Source: an uncultured Sphingomonadaceae bacterium
Lineage (GTDB): Bacteria; Pseudomonadota; Alphaproteobacteria; Sphingomonadales; Sphingomonadaceae
Direction of reading: 5' to 3'
Length of the DNA stretch: 64,000 nt
Assembly: GCA_947501695.1 (NCBI GenBank)
Contig: CANMWO010000002.1
Span: forward strand, 372,001-436,000
Shown here: positions 24,529 through 34,334 of the stretch, in pieces
Numbering within the stretch: position 1 is the stretch's first letter
How the letters are laid out: the number at the start of each line of letters is the position of its first letter
Position numbers and translations under genes: made by a program
Notes under the pieces: generated by a model
Databases searched by the model: none
What the model was told of the DNA's origin: nothing
The model's input: the letters and a program-made list of their open reading frames with translations, nothing else

Positions 24529-25924
24529 TGGCAGGTGTCGCCTTAGAGGTCACAAACGCCTTCACCGTATCATAGTCACCCGGCAGTTTATCGCAGGCTT
24601 CTTCACGATCGAATAGATCACCAATACGTCGCGGCAATCCTGGACGCAGGCCGGTAGCCCGCTCAACTGCATCCCGGAACTTGGCCGGGTGGGCCGTGGC
24701 CAATGTGACAATCGGGACGGACGGGTCAATATCAGCCGAACGGGCCGCCGACAGTCCGATAGCTGTATGCGGATCAATAACCTGTCCCGCTTCCTCTTGA
24801 GCCTGGCTCATGGCTAGCGTCATGCTATCGGGATCAACACGTTGACTCGTGAAAATCGAACTGGCTTTTGCAAGCATGTCGGGTGCGATCTGCATATTGC
24901 GGGTCTCTTCGAACGCTTTCATCCGAGCTGCTGTCTTCGCTCCGTCGCGTCCGTCAAGATCGAATAGCAACCGTTCAAAGTTACTACTAATCTGAATATC
25001 CATCGATGGCGCGGCTGTAGGCGTTACAGTTCCGGCGGAATAATCGCCTTCACTCAAAGCGCGATGAAGAATATCATTCACGTTAGTAGCAACGACTAAC
25101 CGCTCAATCGGTAACCCCATTTGGGCCGCAACATAGCCCGCAAATACATCTCCGAAATTGCCTGTCGGAACCGAGAACGCCACTTTGCGATGCGGTGATC
25201 CCAATTGCGATGCGGCATAAAAGTAATAGACAATCTGCGCCATTAATCGCGCCCAGTTGATTGAGTTAACCGCTGAAATGGCGAACCGGTCAGTAACTTG
25301 CTTATCGGCAAACATACGCTTGACCATAGCCTGCGCGTCATCGAAACTCCCGTCCATAGCGATGTTATGAACATTGGGCGCCAACACTGTGGTCATCTGC
25401 CGGCGCTGCACATCCGATATCCGTCCATCGGGATGCAGCATGAAAATATCGACTTTGTCACGTCCAGCCAATGCGTCAATTGCTGCTGAACCAGTATCAC
25501 CGGACGTTGCACCGACAACCGTCAGATGCTTGTCCTGCCGCGCCAAAAATGTCTCAAACAACAAACCTAGCAGCTGCAATGCGACATCCTTAAACGCCAG
25601 CGTTGGACCGTGAAACAATTCAAGCAACCAATGCTGACCATCTAGCTGTACCAGCGGCGTCACCGCTTTGTGAGCAAATTGCCCATAAGCCTGTTCACAA
25701 AGGTCGCGCAGTTCATCTTCGGTAAGAACATCTCCGATAAACGGCCGCATTACACGAACAGCTATCTCGGAATAGGGAAGCCCCGCCATATCGGCAATTT
25801 CAGCTTGTGACATTTTAGGCCAATGGGTCGGCACATAAAGCCCGCCATCGCCAGCCAATCCGGCCAATGTTACCTGTTCAAAATTAAGTGGCGCTGCACC
25901 GCCTCGTGTCGAGATATATTCCAT
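24521..25924 (-). CDS. thrC: Threonine synthase
   Basis: Threonine synthase of 467 residues, converting O-phosphohomoserine to threonine with PLP. It begins with the family N-terminus (MEYISTRG), carries the PLP lysine Lys112 in GPTLAFKDVALQ, a phosphate loop region SGDTGSAA (about 150), and SVPTGNFGDVFAGYVA (about 250). The ATG at 25924 is preferred to a TTG at 25963 because it matches the family start. It lies 42 bases after the SURF1 gene, at the end of the cytochrome oxidase operon, a common arrangement in this order. Confidence 0.95.
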   Translation of the reverse strand: MEYISTRGGAAPLNFEQVTLAGLAGDGGLYVPTHWPKMSQAEIADMAGLPYSEIAVRVMRPFIGDVLTEDELRDLCEQAYGQFAHKAVTPLVQLDGQHWLLELFHGPTLAFKDVALQLLGLLFETFLARQDKHLTVVGATSGDTGSAAIDALAGRDKVDIFMLHPDGRISDVQRRQMTTVLAPNVHNIAMDGSFDDAQAMVKRMFADKQVTDRFAISAVNSINWARLMAQIVYYFYAASQLGSPHRKVAFSVPTGNFGDVFAGYVAAQMGLPIERLVVATNVNDILHRALSEGDYSAGTVTPTAAPSMDIQISSNFERLLFDLDGRDGAKTAARMKAFEETRNMQIAPDMLAKASSIFTSQRVDPDSMTLAMSQAQEEAGQVIDPHTAIGLSAARSADIDPSVPIVTLATAHPAKFRDAVERATGLRPGLPRRIGDLFDREEACDKLPGDYDTVKAFVTSKATPANG

Positions 25925-25966
25925 GATGGCCAGCGGGTTAGCGGCCTCGCTGTCCAAGGGCAAGTT

Positions 25967-26557
25967 TTAAGCTTTACTTGCGGTCTTGTTGCGCCCTCGC
26001 AAAGCCAGAAAATAGATGATCAAGGCAATCCCTGCGAACAGAAACCACTGAACTGCATAGCCCATATGATTGTTGGGAATATCATCCGTCGAGGGTTCTT
26101 GGCTTTTTACCAACCCAGCAACAGGTTCACTGGCAACGAGGCGCACGATGTTCAGACTATCGGGAGCGATGATACCATTCACGAGCCCCCCACTCCATTC
26201 AGGATCCTCGGGTGACTTGGACCAGCCAGCGACGATTTGCGCGCCGGGCCCCTCTCCTCCGGTTGTTTGGCAATGCGCTATATGCGCCCAACCCGAATGT
26301 CCATAAGCATTGCGGCCGCTAACGGCGCGCCAAGCCAAAACTTCCAAGCAATTTACCGATGACCGCCGAAAATATGGCGGATTGTCTTCCATGGGTACCG
26401 ACGGATAGCTGATGACCGGTTTATTACTCGCCGCTTGATAAGTAGCTAGCAGGTCATTTTTCCACTCAGCGCGCTGCAATTGCCAGATACCAAGCCCGAT
26501 CATTGTCGCTACTGCTGCCAAAACAAGAATGGTGACAAAGATTGGTAACCGTTTCAT
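25967..26557 (-). CDS. SURF1-family oxidase assembly protein
   Basis: SURF1 family protein of 196 residues, an inner-membrane factor for heme a handling during cytochrome c oxidase assembly. Membrane helices lie at both ends (about 5-24 and 170-188) around a periplasmic domain. The family start RLPIFVTILVLAAVATMIGLG with WQLQRAEWK is present. It is somewhat shorter than typical SURF1 (about 230). It overlaps the DUF983 gene by 4 bases. The gene context with ctaC to ctaG supports the call. Confidence 0.88.
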   Translation of the reverse strand: MKRLPIFVTILVLAAVATMIGLGIWQLQRAEWKNDLLATYQAASNKPVISYPSVPMEDNPPYFRRSSVNCLEVLAWRAVSGRNAYGHSGWAHIAHCQTTGGEGPGAQIVAGWSKSPEDPEWSGGLVNGIIAPDSLNIVRLVASEPVAGLVKSQEPSTDDIPNNHMGYAVQWFLFAGIALIIYFLALRGRNKTASKA

Positions 26558-26946
26558 GGTTCACCACTATCATCAATGCTTCCCTCCCGGGCTTGATTGC
26601 GATGCTCCAAAATCAGAAATATGGCCTTAGACAGCCTCAAAGAACCGATGACCGCTGCAATGGTTAGGGGGAACCACAAAATCGCATGAAGCCAAATCGG
26701 TGGCTGGTAGTTGATTTCCACAATCAAAGCGACAGCAAGCACTAATCCGCCAACGATCAATGTCAAAAAGGCTGCGGGGCCATCGCCGACGTTATACTTT
26801 TCATAATTCAGTCCACAGGCCCGGCATTTTTCAGAAAAAGCCGTAACGCTGCGAAACAAGGTTTTTTGCCCGCAATTGGGGCAGAGTCCAAAAAGGGCAG
26901 CGGGAAAAACGTCCGGCTGCCCTTTTGAGTTTTCGGTATCAGTCAA
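26554..26946 (-). CDS. DUF983 membrane protein
   Basis: DUF983 protein of 130 residues. An N-terminal zinc-ribbon-like pair (CPNCGQ ... CRACGLNY, residues 22-45) is followed by two membrane helices (about 58-78 and 85-105). It is commonly found in cytochrome oxidase operons of Alphaproteobacteria; its molecular role is not established, with metal or heme handling often suggested. It lies 9 bases after ctaE and overlaps the SURF1 gene. Confidence 0.88.
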   Translation of the reverse strand: MTDTENSKGQPDVFPAALFGLCPNCGQKTLFRSVTAFSEKCRACGLNYEKYNVGDGPAAFLTLIVGGLVLAVALIVEINYQPPIWLHAILWFPLTIAAVIGSLRLSKAIFLILEHRNQAREGSIDDSGEP

Positions 26947-26955
26947 AAAACTGTC

Positions 26956-27825
26956 CTAATGAACCGGCGCGCCCCAGCCGCCCCATACATAAACAGCAAG
27001 GAACAGAAACAACCAGACAACATCGACAAAGTGCCAATACCAAGCGGCAGCTTCAAATCCAAAATGCTGCTTCGGAGTAAAGTGTCCTTTGTAAGCCCGC
27101 GCGAGACAAACAATCAGGAAGATAGTGCCGACAAGCACGTGGAAACCATGGAAACCGGTCGCCATATAAAAGGCGCTGCTATAGTTGATGCCAGCGAACG
27201 GGAATGGAGCGATACTATACTCATATGCCTGTATCGCGCTAAACACAGCTCCGAGAATGATCGTCAGCCAAAGGCCCGTGATCAGACCTTTGCGATTTCC
27301 ATGAATCAACGAATGGTGCGCCCATGTAACCGTTGTACCGGAGCAGAGTAGAATTAGGGTGTTAAGTAGAGGGAGCTCGAACGCGTTCAAAACCTCAATG
27401 CCCTTTGGTGGCCATTGCAGAAGCGCTTCGGCGCCTTCCTGGCCGATCATATTGGTGGTAAAGCCTTCGGCGAATTCGAGCGGTTGCGGAAACAAAGAAT
27501 AGTCGAACCAAGCCCAGAACCATCCGACAAAGAACATCACTTCTGATGCAATGAACAGGATCATTCCGTAGCGCAGATGCAATTGCACGACCGGTGTATG
27601 ATCCCCGGCATGCGCCTCTTTAATCACGTTCGACCACCAAGCAAAGAAAGTCAAAGCAACGGTTGCCACGCCGATTGCGAATACCATCGGACCAAATGAT
27701 CCAAAGACATCAGGGTGCAACCACATCACACCGCCAAATGCCATTGTCAGCGCAGCAAATGCACCAAAAAACGGCCAAATGTCTGGTGGCAAAATATGAT
27801 AATCGTGGTTCTTGGCTCCAGCCAT
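26956..27825 (-). CDS. ctaE: Cytochrome c oxidase subunit III
   Basis: Subunit III of the aa3-type oxidase, 289 residues with seven membrane helices. Family segments are plain: KNHDYHILPPDIWPFFGAF, LRYGMILFIASEVMFFVGWFW, THHSL-type WAHHSLIHGNRK, GFHGFHVLVGTIFL and the C-terminal YWHFVDVVWLFLF. The ATG at 27825 is used; the earlier TTG is not needed. It follows ctaG by 34 bases within the oxidase operon. Subunit III stabilises the binuclear centre and proton uptake. Confidence 0.97.
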   Translation of the reverse strand: MAGAKNHDYHILPPDIWPFFGAFAALTMAFGGVMWLHPDVFGSFGPMVFAIGVATVALTFFAWWSNVIKEAHAGDHTPVVQLHLRYGMILFIASEVMFFVGWFWAWFDYSLFPQPLEFAEGFTTNMIGQEGAEALLQWPPKGIEVLNAFELPLLNTLILLCSGTTVTWAHHSLIHGNRKGLITGLWLTIILGAVFSAIQAYEYSIAPFPFAGINYSSAFYMATGFHGFHVLVGTIFLIVCLARAYKGHFTPKQHFGFEAAAWYWHFVDVVWLFLFLAVYVWGGWGAPVH

Positions 27826-27859
27826 GGTGTAATTCCCCAAACTTCTTTCGTTGTTGTTC

Positions 27860-28450
27860 TTAGCTATCGCTCTTTGCGGGGTCTACCGCAATGCCGTCTT
27901 TCGAGCGATAAAATGTGTAGCTCAATGTAATTTCTTCAATATCGCGTGTTTCAGGATCATTCAGAATCGCTGGGTCGACATAATATAGTACTGGCATCCG
28001 CATGGTTTGTCCTGGCTTCAACAGCTGCTCGGTAAAACAGAAGCACTGTACCTTATGAAAATATTTGCCAGCTTGCAGGGGCGTGACATTAAATGTTGCC
28101 GTGCCAACGACCGGTTGATCAGATTTGTTGGTAGCAATGTAGATAGCCATGTCGCGCGCGCCAACGCTGACCCGATCGACGGCCTGCTCTGGCTTGAAAG
28201 TCCATGGCAAAGCGGAATTAACATTGGAGTCAAATCGAACAGACATAACACGTGATGTGGTCTGCACCGTGGCTGCTTGCGCTTCACCCACTCGCTGCGT
28301 GGTTCCACCATATCCAGTGACACGACAGAAAATTTCATAAAGTGGTACGGCTGCATAACCCATACCAAGCATGGCAAGGCCCATCGCTCCCGTCATCATA
28401 GCGCTGCGACGGTTCTTTCTCGACAAATCTCTGGTTTGTGCGTGGCTCAT
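27860..28450 (-). CDS. ctaG: Cytochrome oxidase copper chaperone CtaG/Cox11
   Basis: CtaG/Cox11 protein of 196 residues that delivers copper to the CuB site of subunit I. An N-terminal membrane anchor (about 20-40) precedes a periplasmic Ig-like domain with the copper-binding CFCF pair (VQCFCFTEQLLKPG, about 140). Its ATG overlaps the stop of the small upstream membrane protein gene (ATGA). Confidence 0.96.
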   Translation of the reverse strand: MSHAQTRDLSRKNRRSAMMTGAMGLAMLGMGYAAVPLYEIFCRVTGYGGTTQRVGEAQAATVQTTSRVMSVRFDSNVNSALPWTFKPEQAVDRVSVGARDMAIYIATNKSDQPVVGTATFNVTPLQAGKYFHKVQCFCFTEQLLKPGQTMRMPVLYYVDPAILNDPETRDIEEITLSYTFYRSKDGIAVDPAKSDS

Positions 28451-28611
28451 GATACAGCCCCGTTTATCTTAACGAAGGTAATAAGGTAAAATAGCACTAC
28501 AAGAAAAAAGAGCAAGCCAGCCATGATCGCAGCACGGTGCTTTTGCTTCGCTTGATAGGCCTTTTGCTCTTCAGGCGACATGGTCGTTTTGTTGGTTTCG
28601 ATCTCGCTCAT
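28447..28611 (-). CDS. Small single-helix oxidase-operon protein
   Basis: A 54-residue protein in the cytochrome oxidase operon. It starts ATG at 28611, overlapping the ctaB stop, and ends at 28447, overlapping the ctaG start; both junctions are ATGA, strong evidence that it is real. The N-terminal 28 residues are polar ([20 protein letters not shown] then KQKHRAA) and the rest is one membrane helix ([19 protein letters not shown]). Its place between ctaB and ctaG matches the short CoxF-type protein found there in many Alphaproteobacteria. It probably assists oxidase assembly. Confidence 0.85.
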   Translation of the reverse strand: MSEIETNKTTMSPEEQKAYQAKQKHRAAIMAGLLFFLVVLFYLITFVKINGAVS

Positions 28612-29513
28612 GCAAAAATCATCCTGTCCGCAACCAGTGCGCCGAATAACGTAAACAGGTAGAGAATGGAAAAGGTGAAGAGATGTTTCTCAGCCTTCAT
28701 GGCTGCTGGATTGTCTGTTTTGCTTAGACCCACGCGGAAGGAGAAGAAGGAGAAGGCCAAACTAAGGACAATTGCTGTTACACCATATATCGCTCCGGTC
28801 ATGCTCATCGCAAAGGGAGCAATCGCGCAAACTGCGAGAATCAAACTATATAATGCAATTTGCCGCCGGGTTGATTGTCGGCCGGCAACAACCGGCATCA
28901 TCGGTATGCCTGCTTTGGAATAATCGCTATTCACAAAAAGTGCGAGCGCCCAAAAATGCGGTGGTGTCCAGAAGAAAATGATAGCAAAGAGCAAGAGCGG
29001 CATGACAGTGACATCACCAGTTACCGCTGCCCAACCGATGACCGGAGGAAAAGCCCCGGCAGCGCCGCCGATCACGATATTTTGTGGTGTGCTGCGTTTC
29101 AGCCAGATAGTGTAGACCACCGCATAGAAAAAGATCGAGAACGCCAATATCGCCGCGCTCAGCCAATTGACTGCGACACCCATCAGCAGGACCGAAAAGA
29201 CCGACAATCCGACGCCAAAGTGCAATGCGGTTTCGCGGTCCATTCGTCCCGCAGGCAGCGGACGATTGGCCGTGCGCTTCATCACCGCATCAATATCATG
29301 CTCATACCATTGGTTGAGAGCCGCAGAAGCGCCTGCGCCGAGACTAATGGCCAATATCGCCGTAAAACCGATAACCGGATGAATTGACCCAGGCGCTGCT
29401 AGCAAACCGCAAATAGCCGTAAAGATGACCAACGACATCACGCGCGGCTTGGTGAGCGCAAACAGATCCTGAGCGCTGGCCAGCTTATGGGGTGATGTCG
29501 AAGCGATTGTCAT
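28608..29513 (-). CDS. ctaB: Protoheme IX farnesyltransferase (heme O synthase)
   Basis: UbiA-superfamily prenyltransferase of 301 residues that makes heme O from protoheme and farnesyl diphosphate. The first Asp-rich motif is [21 protein letters not shown] (about 67); the second region is [24 protein letters not shown] (about 140). About eight membrane helices are visible. It follows ctaD by about 90 bases, with a hairpin in the gap, and supplies heme for the oxidase. Confidence 0.96.
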   Translation of the reverse strand: MTIASTSPHKLASAQDLFALTKPRVMSLVIFTAICGLLAAPGSIHPVIGFTAILAISLGAGASAALNQWYEHDIDAVMKRTANRPLPAGRMDRETALHFGVGLSVFSVLLMGVAVNWLSAAILAFSIFFYAVVYTIWLKRSTPQNIVIGGAAGAFPPVIGWAAVTGDVTVMPLLLFAIIFFWTPPHFWALALFVNSDYSKAGIPMMPVVAGRQSTRRQIALYSLILAVCAIAPFAMSMTGAIYGVTAIVLSLAFSFFSFRVGLSKTDNPAAMKAEKHLFTFSILYLFTLFGALVADRMIFA

Positions 29514-29548
29514 ATCTGTATCAAATTTCTCAAGTCGTCATTATGGCT

Positions 29549-29582
29549 GTCTGCCCAACAACCAAAAGGTCACCGGGCAGAC
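29549..29582 (-). promoter_or_regulatory. Hairpin between ctaD and ctaB
   Basis: An 8-bp perfect stem, GTCTGCCC with GGGCAGAC, spans an 18-base loop in the gap between ctaD and ctaB. No U-run follows on the minus strand, so it is more likely an RNA processing or stability element that adjusts subunit and assembly-factor levels than a terminator. Confidence 0.45.
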
Positions 29583-29603
29583 TGATCCGGAGTTTTGCCT
29601 CGA

Positions 29604-31256
29604 TTACTTGATCTGAGGCAGCGTCTCGAACTGGTGGAATGGCGGCGGGCTGGACAAAGTCCATTCCAGCGTCGTCGCTCCTTCGCCCCAGTAATTTCCT
29701 TCTGCCTTGCGGCCAGCAACCAGCGACCAAGCAATGTTAACGAAGAAGATCAACACACCAACCGCCATGATCACATAACCAATGGATGCTATTTCATTCC
29801 AATAAGCAAATTGCTCAGGATAATCGGGATAGCGGCGCGGCATGCTCTGGTTGCCCAAGAAGTGCATGGGGAAGAACAAGACGTTCACGCCGATGAAGAA
29901 AATCCAGAAATGGAGCTGGCCAAGCAGTTCGCTATAATGGCGACCCGACATTTTCGGGAACCAGTAATAGAAGCCCGCAAAGATCGAGAAGACCGCACCC
30001 AGCGACAACACATAGTGGAAATGAGCAACAACATAATAGGTGTCATGGAGGTTATCGTCGATACCGCCATTAGCCAGCACCACGCCGGTTACGCCGCCAA
30101 CAGTGAACATGAATATGAAGCCCAACGCCCACACCATAGGTGTTTTGAAAGACATCGAACCGCCCCACATGGTCGCAATCCAGGAAAAGATCTTGATACC
30201 TGTGGGCACCGCGATCACCATAGTGGCAGCGGTAAAGTACATTTTCACATTTACCGACATGCCGGTCGTGAACATGTGGTGCGCCCAAACAACAAAGCCG
30301 ACCACACCAATTGCCACCATGGCATAAGCCATACCGAGATAGCCGAAGATCGGCTTACGAGAGAAGGTAGAAATAATGTGGCTGACCATGCCGAAACCGG
30401 GCAAGATCATGATGTAGACTTCAGGGTGACCGAAGAACCAGAACAAATGCTGGTACAATACCGGGTCACCGCCACCAGCAGCGTCAAAGAATGTCGTTCC
30501 GAAGTTACGGTCCGTCAGCAGCATCGTGATAGCCGCAGCCAAAACAGGGAGTGCGAGCAGCAACAGGAATGCTGTCACCAGAACTGACCAGACGAAGAGC
30601 GGCATTTTGTGCAGGGTCATACCCGGCGCACGCATGTTCAGGATGGTCGTAATAAAGTTCACAGCACCCAAAATAGAACTCGCACCAGCCAAATGGAGCG
30701 ACAGGATCGCCATATCCACTGCGGGACCAACCGAACCGGAGGTCGATAATGGCGCATAGACTGTCCAACCGGTACCAGCGCCATTGCCGGTACCACCCGG
30801 AACGAAAGCTGAACCGAGCAGCAACAGAAATGCCGGAATAAGCAGCCAGAAGCTGACATTGTTCATCCGCGGGAAGGCCATATCCGGCGCGCCGATCATT
30901 AGCGGCACAAACCAGTTACCAAAGCCACCGATCATCGCTGGCATAACCATGAAGAAAACCATGATGAGACCGTGGGCCGTAATCAGGACGTTCCAAAGGT
31001 GAAGGGCTTCATCTGCGGAAGCACCTGAACCCACCCAGCTTGTAAGATACTGAATACCGGGCTCAGCCAGCTCCATCCGCATCATACCAGAAATTGCACC
31101 GCCGATAATGCCGGCGATAATGGCGAAAATCAGGTAAAGCGTACCGATATCCTTATGGTTGGTCGACATGAACCAACGTTGGAAAAAGGCCGGCTTATGA
31201 TCCGCATCATGTGCATGATCATCCAAAATCTGGCCGTCTGCTGCAATAGTTGTCAT
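29604..31256 (-). CDS. ctaD: Cytochrome c oxidase subunit I
   Basis: Subunit I of the aa3-type heme-copper oxidase, 550 residues, 12 membrane helices, holding heme a, heme a3 and CuB. Ligands are visible in [15 protein letters not shown] (heme a), [14 protein letters not shown] with the cross-linked His-Tyr (about 265), HHMFTTG (about 315) and HFHYVLS (about 400). The D-channel GGFGNW and K-channel residues place it in the A-type oxidases. It lies 14 bases after ctaC. Confidence 0.98.
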   Translation of the reverse strand: MTTIAADGQILDDHAHDADHKPAFFQRWFMSTNHKDIGTLYLIFAIIAGIIGGAISGMMRMELAEPGIQYLTSWVGSGASADEALHLWNVLITAHGLIMVFFMVMPAMIGGFGNWFVPLMIGAPDMAFPRMNNVSFWLLIPAFLLLLGSAFVPGGTGNGAGTGWTVYAPLSTSGSVGPAVDMAILSLHLAGASSILGAVNFITTILNMRAPGMTLHKMPLFVWSVLVTAFLLLLALPVLAAAITMLLTDRNFGTTFFDAAGGGDPVLYQHLFWFFGHPEVYIMILPGFGMVSHIISTFSRKPIFGYLGMAYAMVAIGVVGFVVWAHHMFTTGMSVNVKMYFTAATMVIAVPTGIKIFSWIATMWGGSMSFKTPMVWALGFIFMFTVGGVTGVVLANGGIDDNLHDTYYVVAHFHYVLSLGAVFSIFAGFYYWFPKMSGRHYSELLGQLHFWIFFIGVNVLFFPMHFLGNQSMPRRYPDYPEQFAYWNEIASIGYVIMAVGVLIFFVNIAWSLVAGRKAEGNYWGEGATTLEWTLSSPPPFHQFETLPQIK

Positions 31257-31270
31257 CGCTTGCGTATCCC

Positions 31271-32314
31271 TTAGTTCGCAGCGGCGGCTGCATCTGCAGG
31301 CTCGCCTTCTGTTGTCGTGTCGTCGGATGCAGTTTCTTCAGCCGCATCATCTTCACCTTCGGCTTCAACGGCCTCGTCCCCCTTTAAGGTTCCGCCATTG
31401 GCACGCACCCAGTCGTTAAACTTGTCTTCTGGCAGGACCTCTACAGTAATCGGCATGAAACCGTGCCGCGCACCACAAAGTTCTGAACATTGGCCATAAT
31501 AGACACCAACTTCGTCGATCTGGAGCACTTTCTCGTTAATCCGTCCCGGAACAGCGTCGAGCTTGAACCAAGCCGCTGGTATGGCAAAGCTGTGAATAAC
31601 ATCCGCGCCGGTGATCAGCATTTTGACTGGCTTACCAACCGGAATGACCATTCGATTATCAGCCGCAAGCTGGAAAGGTTCGCCACGCGCTTTAGCTTCG
31701 TCTTCCGGAAGCATGTTAGAAATGATTTCGAAATCACCATTGTCAGGATAACTATAGCCCCAATACCATTGGTAACCCGTCACTTTAACAGTGAGTGCAT
31801 CTTCTGGGGCAGGCTCAAACTGTTTAGCGAGCAAGCTTATCGAAGGAACGGCAATAACCAACAATATGAGAACGGGTATCACCGTCCATATAATTTCAAT
31901 GAAAGTATTATGTGTTGTTTTTGATGGCTCTGGATTTGCGCCACGCCGAAACTTAACCATCACGATAAAAAGGAGCAGCAGGACGAACAGGCAAATTACA
32001 GCCATAATCGGCAGCAATATGACATTATTGATCCATTTTGCTTCCTTGCCGGTTTCACTGACCTGTGGCTGGAAATCGATACCCTTATCCACCGGCATGC
32101 CAACACCTTCGGTTGGCTTCATCGGCGTATAAAGTGCTGGATCAAGGCCCGACGTAGGAGCAGCTTCTGTAACTGAAGCCTCTGCATCAGTAGTAGCTGA
32201 AGCAGGTGCCGCTTCCGCTCCCGGTGCTGCTGGCAACGCATCTTGCGCCATCGCCGCTGCTGGCGTGAGAATCAGGCCCAATGCCAGAATCCATGCTTTC
32301 ACATAATGAGTCAT
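31271..32314 (-). CDS. ctaC: Cytochrome c oxidase subunit II
   Basis: Subunit II of the oxidase, 347 residues. It has a signal peptide (cleavage near AMAQ), an Ala/Glu/Pro-rich linker, two membrane helices (about 95-115 and 135-160), and the periplasmic cupredoxin domain with the dinuclear CuA site ([16 protein letters not shown], about 275), plus WYWGYSY for electron entry. The C-terminus has an acidic Ala/Glu/Thr tail of about 40 residues. It is first in the oxidase operon; 252 bases separate it from the divergent pyrE and must hold both promoters, though no clear boxes stand out. Confidence 0.97.
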   Translation of the reverse strand: MTHYVKAWILALGLILTPAAAMAQDALPAAPGAEAAPASATTDAEASVTEAAPTSGLDPALYTPMKPTEGVGMPVDKGIDFQPQVSETGKEAKWINNVILLPIMAVICLFVLLLLFIVMVKFRRGANPEPSKTTHNTFIEIIWTVIPVLILLVIAVPSISLLAKQFEPAPEDALTVKVTGYQWYWGYSYPDNGDFEIISNMLPEDEAKARGEPFQLAADNRMVIPVGKPVKMLITGADVIHSFAIPAAWFKLDAVPGRINEKVLQIDEVGVYYGQCSELCGARHGFMPITVEVLPEDKFNDWVRANGGTLKGDEAVEAEGEDDAAEETASDDTTTEGEPADAAAAAN

Positions 32315-32566
32315 TACTTGCTCAACCTTATCTAAGCCCTAATTTCCGGTCGTTTTAGCCCATAAGCCAGCCAGATTTTCTGGTAAATATGCCCATTTGG
32401 ACACCAGCCCCATCAACCTGAAACATCCCGTTTGGAGCGGCTTATAAGCAGGGTTGTCGCAAGCCTCAAGCTACTCTACGCATATTTTTTTAGTTTTCGG
32501 GCTTTCATTAGAACCAAGATGAACCCATTTCAGAATCTCAGGACCAAATAAGACGGATTAAAAATA

Positions 32567-33148
32567 TTGACCGAGCAAGAAATATTGAAAGAATTCCGAG
32601 CCAGTGACGCCCTATTGGAAGGGCATTTTATATTGTCATCCGGTCGGCACAGCGCGCAATATCTGCAGTGCGCCCGGGTTCTTATGGATCCAGCCCGAGG
32701 CGCGAGACTGACAAATGCACTAGTCGCGAAAATGCCACCAGATATTCGCGACGCGATAGACATAGTCGTTTCACCGGCCATGGGTGGTGTCATTGTCGGC
32801 CACGAAATGGGCAGAGCACTGGGAACCGAAGCGATTTTTCTCGAGCGGCCCGAAGGTGTATTTGAGCTGCGCAGGGGTTTCCGGCTCGAACCAGGCCAAA
32901 AAGTTTTGATGATGGAGGATGTTGTAACTACCGGCCTCTCATCTCGCGAAGCCATCAAAGCCATTGGCGAGGCGGGCGGAGAAGTAATCGCTGCTGGTGC
33001 TTTGGTTGATCGGTCGAACGGAGCCGCCAGCTTTGATGTCCCCTTCTATCCATTAATTGCACTCGAAGTACCTTCTTACGCGGATAACGAAGTACCGGTA
33101 GAACTGGCCGCCGTTCCGACAACAAAACCGGGCAGCCGCAAAATATGA
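32567..33148 (+). CDS. pyrE: Orotate phosphoribosyltransferase
   Basis: Orotate phosphoribosyltransferase of 193 residues, making orotidine 5'-phosphate from orotate and PRPP in pyrimidine synthesis. The PRPP motif is [14 protein letters not shown] (about 112) and the N-terminal FILSSGRHS region is typical. The start is TTG at 32567: an in-frame stop lies 18 bases upstream and there is no ATG before residue about 35, while the TTG start restores the expected N-terminus ([12 protein letters not shown]). It heads pyrE-pdxJ-acpS-lepB, overlapping pdxJ by ATGA. Confidence 0.95.
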   Translation: MTEQEILKEFRASDALLEGHFILSSGRHSAQYLQCARVLMDPARGARLTNALVAKMPPDIRDAIDIVVSPAMGGVIVGHEMGRALGTEAIFLERPEGVFELRRGFRLEPGQKVLMMEDVVTTGLSSREAIKAIGEAGGEVIAAGALVDRSNGAASFDVPFYPLIALEVPSYADNEVPVELAAVPTTKPGSRKI

Positions 33149-33879
33149 GTGCGACGCCACATCTGAGACTGGGCGTCAACATCGACCATGTCGCGACCAT
33201 TCGGAATGCGCGCGGTGGCGAGCATCCGGAACCCATTCGAGCTGCAACGATTGCCGCGGAGGCGGGAGCCGATGGTATAACCGCCCATTTGCGGGAAGAT
33301 CGTAGGCATATCCGCGATGATGACCTCATTGAGCTAATGGACAAGCTGTCCATTCCGCTCAATCTTGAAATGGCAGCTACCGACGAAATGCTCGACATTG
33401 CCCTTCGTCATAAACCGCATGCCGCCTGCATCGTGCCCGAAAACCGGGAAGAACGTACGACCGAAGGCGGCCTCGACGCCGCGGGCCAACATAACCGGCT
33501 GAAAGATTTTGTAGGACAACTGCGCGATGCCAATATCCGTGTCAGCCTGTTTATCGAACCGGACCCACGACAGATTGAAGCGGCCATCCACCTCGGCGCA
33601 CCGGTGGTGGAATTCCATACCGGCCATTATGCCCATATCAGCGGCGTGGAACGCGAAAAAGAATTGCGCCGAATTAGCGACGCTGCTGCTTTGGCGGCCA
33701 AAAATGGTATTGAACCTCATGCTGGTCACGGTCTGACCTTTGACAATGTCGTGCCGATTGCTGCTATTCCGCAATTGGTAGAACTCAATATCGGTCATTT
33801 CCTGATCGGAGAGGCGATATTTGGCGGGCTAGCTGGTAGCATTCAGCAAATGCGTGCTTTGATGGATGATACCCGGTGA
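33145..33879 (+). CDS. pdxJ: Pyridoxine 5'-phosphate synthase
   Basis: PdxJ of 244 residues, condensing 3-amino-2-oxopropyl phosphate with deoxyxylulose 5-phosphate to pyridoxine 5'-phosphate. Family motifs: [17 protein letters not shown] (about 9), [16 protein letters not shown] (about 42), VSLFIEPD (about 132), VEFHTGHYA and [15 protein letters not shown]. Its start overlaps the pyrE stop. Confidence 0.97.
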   Translation: MSATPHLRLGVNIDHVATIRNARGGEHPEPIRAATIAAEAGADGITAHLREDRRHIRDDDLIELMDKLSIPLNLEMAATDEMLDIALRHKPHAACIVPENREERTTEGGLDAAGQHNRLKDFVGQLRDANIRVSLFIEPDPRQIEAAIHLGAPVVEFHTGHYAHISGVEREKELRRISDAAALAAKNGIEPHAGHGLTFDNVVPIAAIPQLVELNIGHFLIGEAIFGGLAGSIQQMRALMDDTR

Positions 33880-33889
33880 CCATAATACT

Positions 33890-34300
33890 ATGATCATAGG
33901 ACTAGGCTCAGACCTCTGTAACATAGAACGTATCCAAAATTCGTTGGATCGGTTTGGCGAACGCTTTGAAAAGCGCGTCTTCACCGAAGTCGAACGCGCC
34001 AAAGCTGCCCGCAGGCCTTATACAAAAGCTGGTACTTATGCGAAACGCTTCGCCGCCAAAGAAGCTTATTCAAAAGCGGTCGGAACCGGCTTTAAAGCGG
34101 GCGTATTCATGAAGGATATAGGCGTCATCAATGCCAAAAGCGGCGCGCCAACATTGGCCCTTACCGGCGGCGCCAAAAAACGGCTCGACGCGCTGACTCC
34201 GGCGGGATATGATGCGGTCGTTCATCTCACACTCACTGACGATCATCCATGGGCACAAGCCTTCGTCATTATCGAAGCGATACCCTCGATCCAGAAATAG
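33890..34300 (+). CDS. acpS: Holo-[acyl-carrier-protein] synthase
   Basis: AcpS of 136 residues, transferring 4'-phosphopantetheine from CoA to acyl carrier protein. The start at 33890 gives the canonical [15 protein letters not shown] with the metal Asp8; the second signature is [16 protein letters not shown] (about 55) with the conserved Glu. A possible earlier ATG at 33866 overlaps pdxJ and is not needed. It lies 10 bases after pdxJ. Confidence 0.96.
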   Translation: MIIGLGSDLCNIERIQNSLDRFGERFEKRVFTEVERAKAARRPYTKAGTYAKRFAAKEAYSKAVGTGFKAGVFMKDIGVINAKSGAPTLALTGGAKKRLDALTPAGYDAVVHLTLTDDHPWAQAFVIIEAIPSIQK

Positions 34301-34334
34301 GGTCGGGCGCGACAACAGAAGAAGAAAACAGGAT

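Noticed and set aside
29595-30587. Long plus-strand open frame (330 codons)
   Set aside because: It is antisense to ctaD, whose protein matches cytochrome oxidase subunit I throughout; the plus-strand product is His/Arg-rich with no family features.
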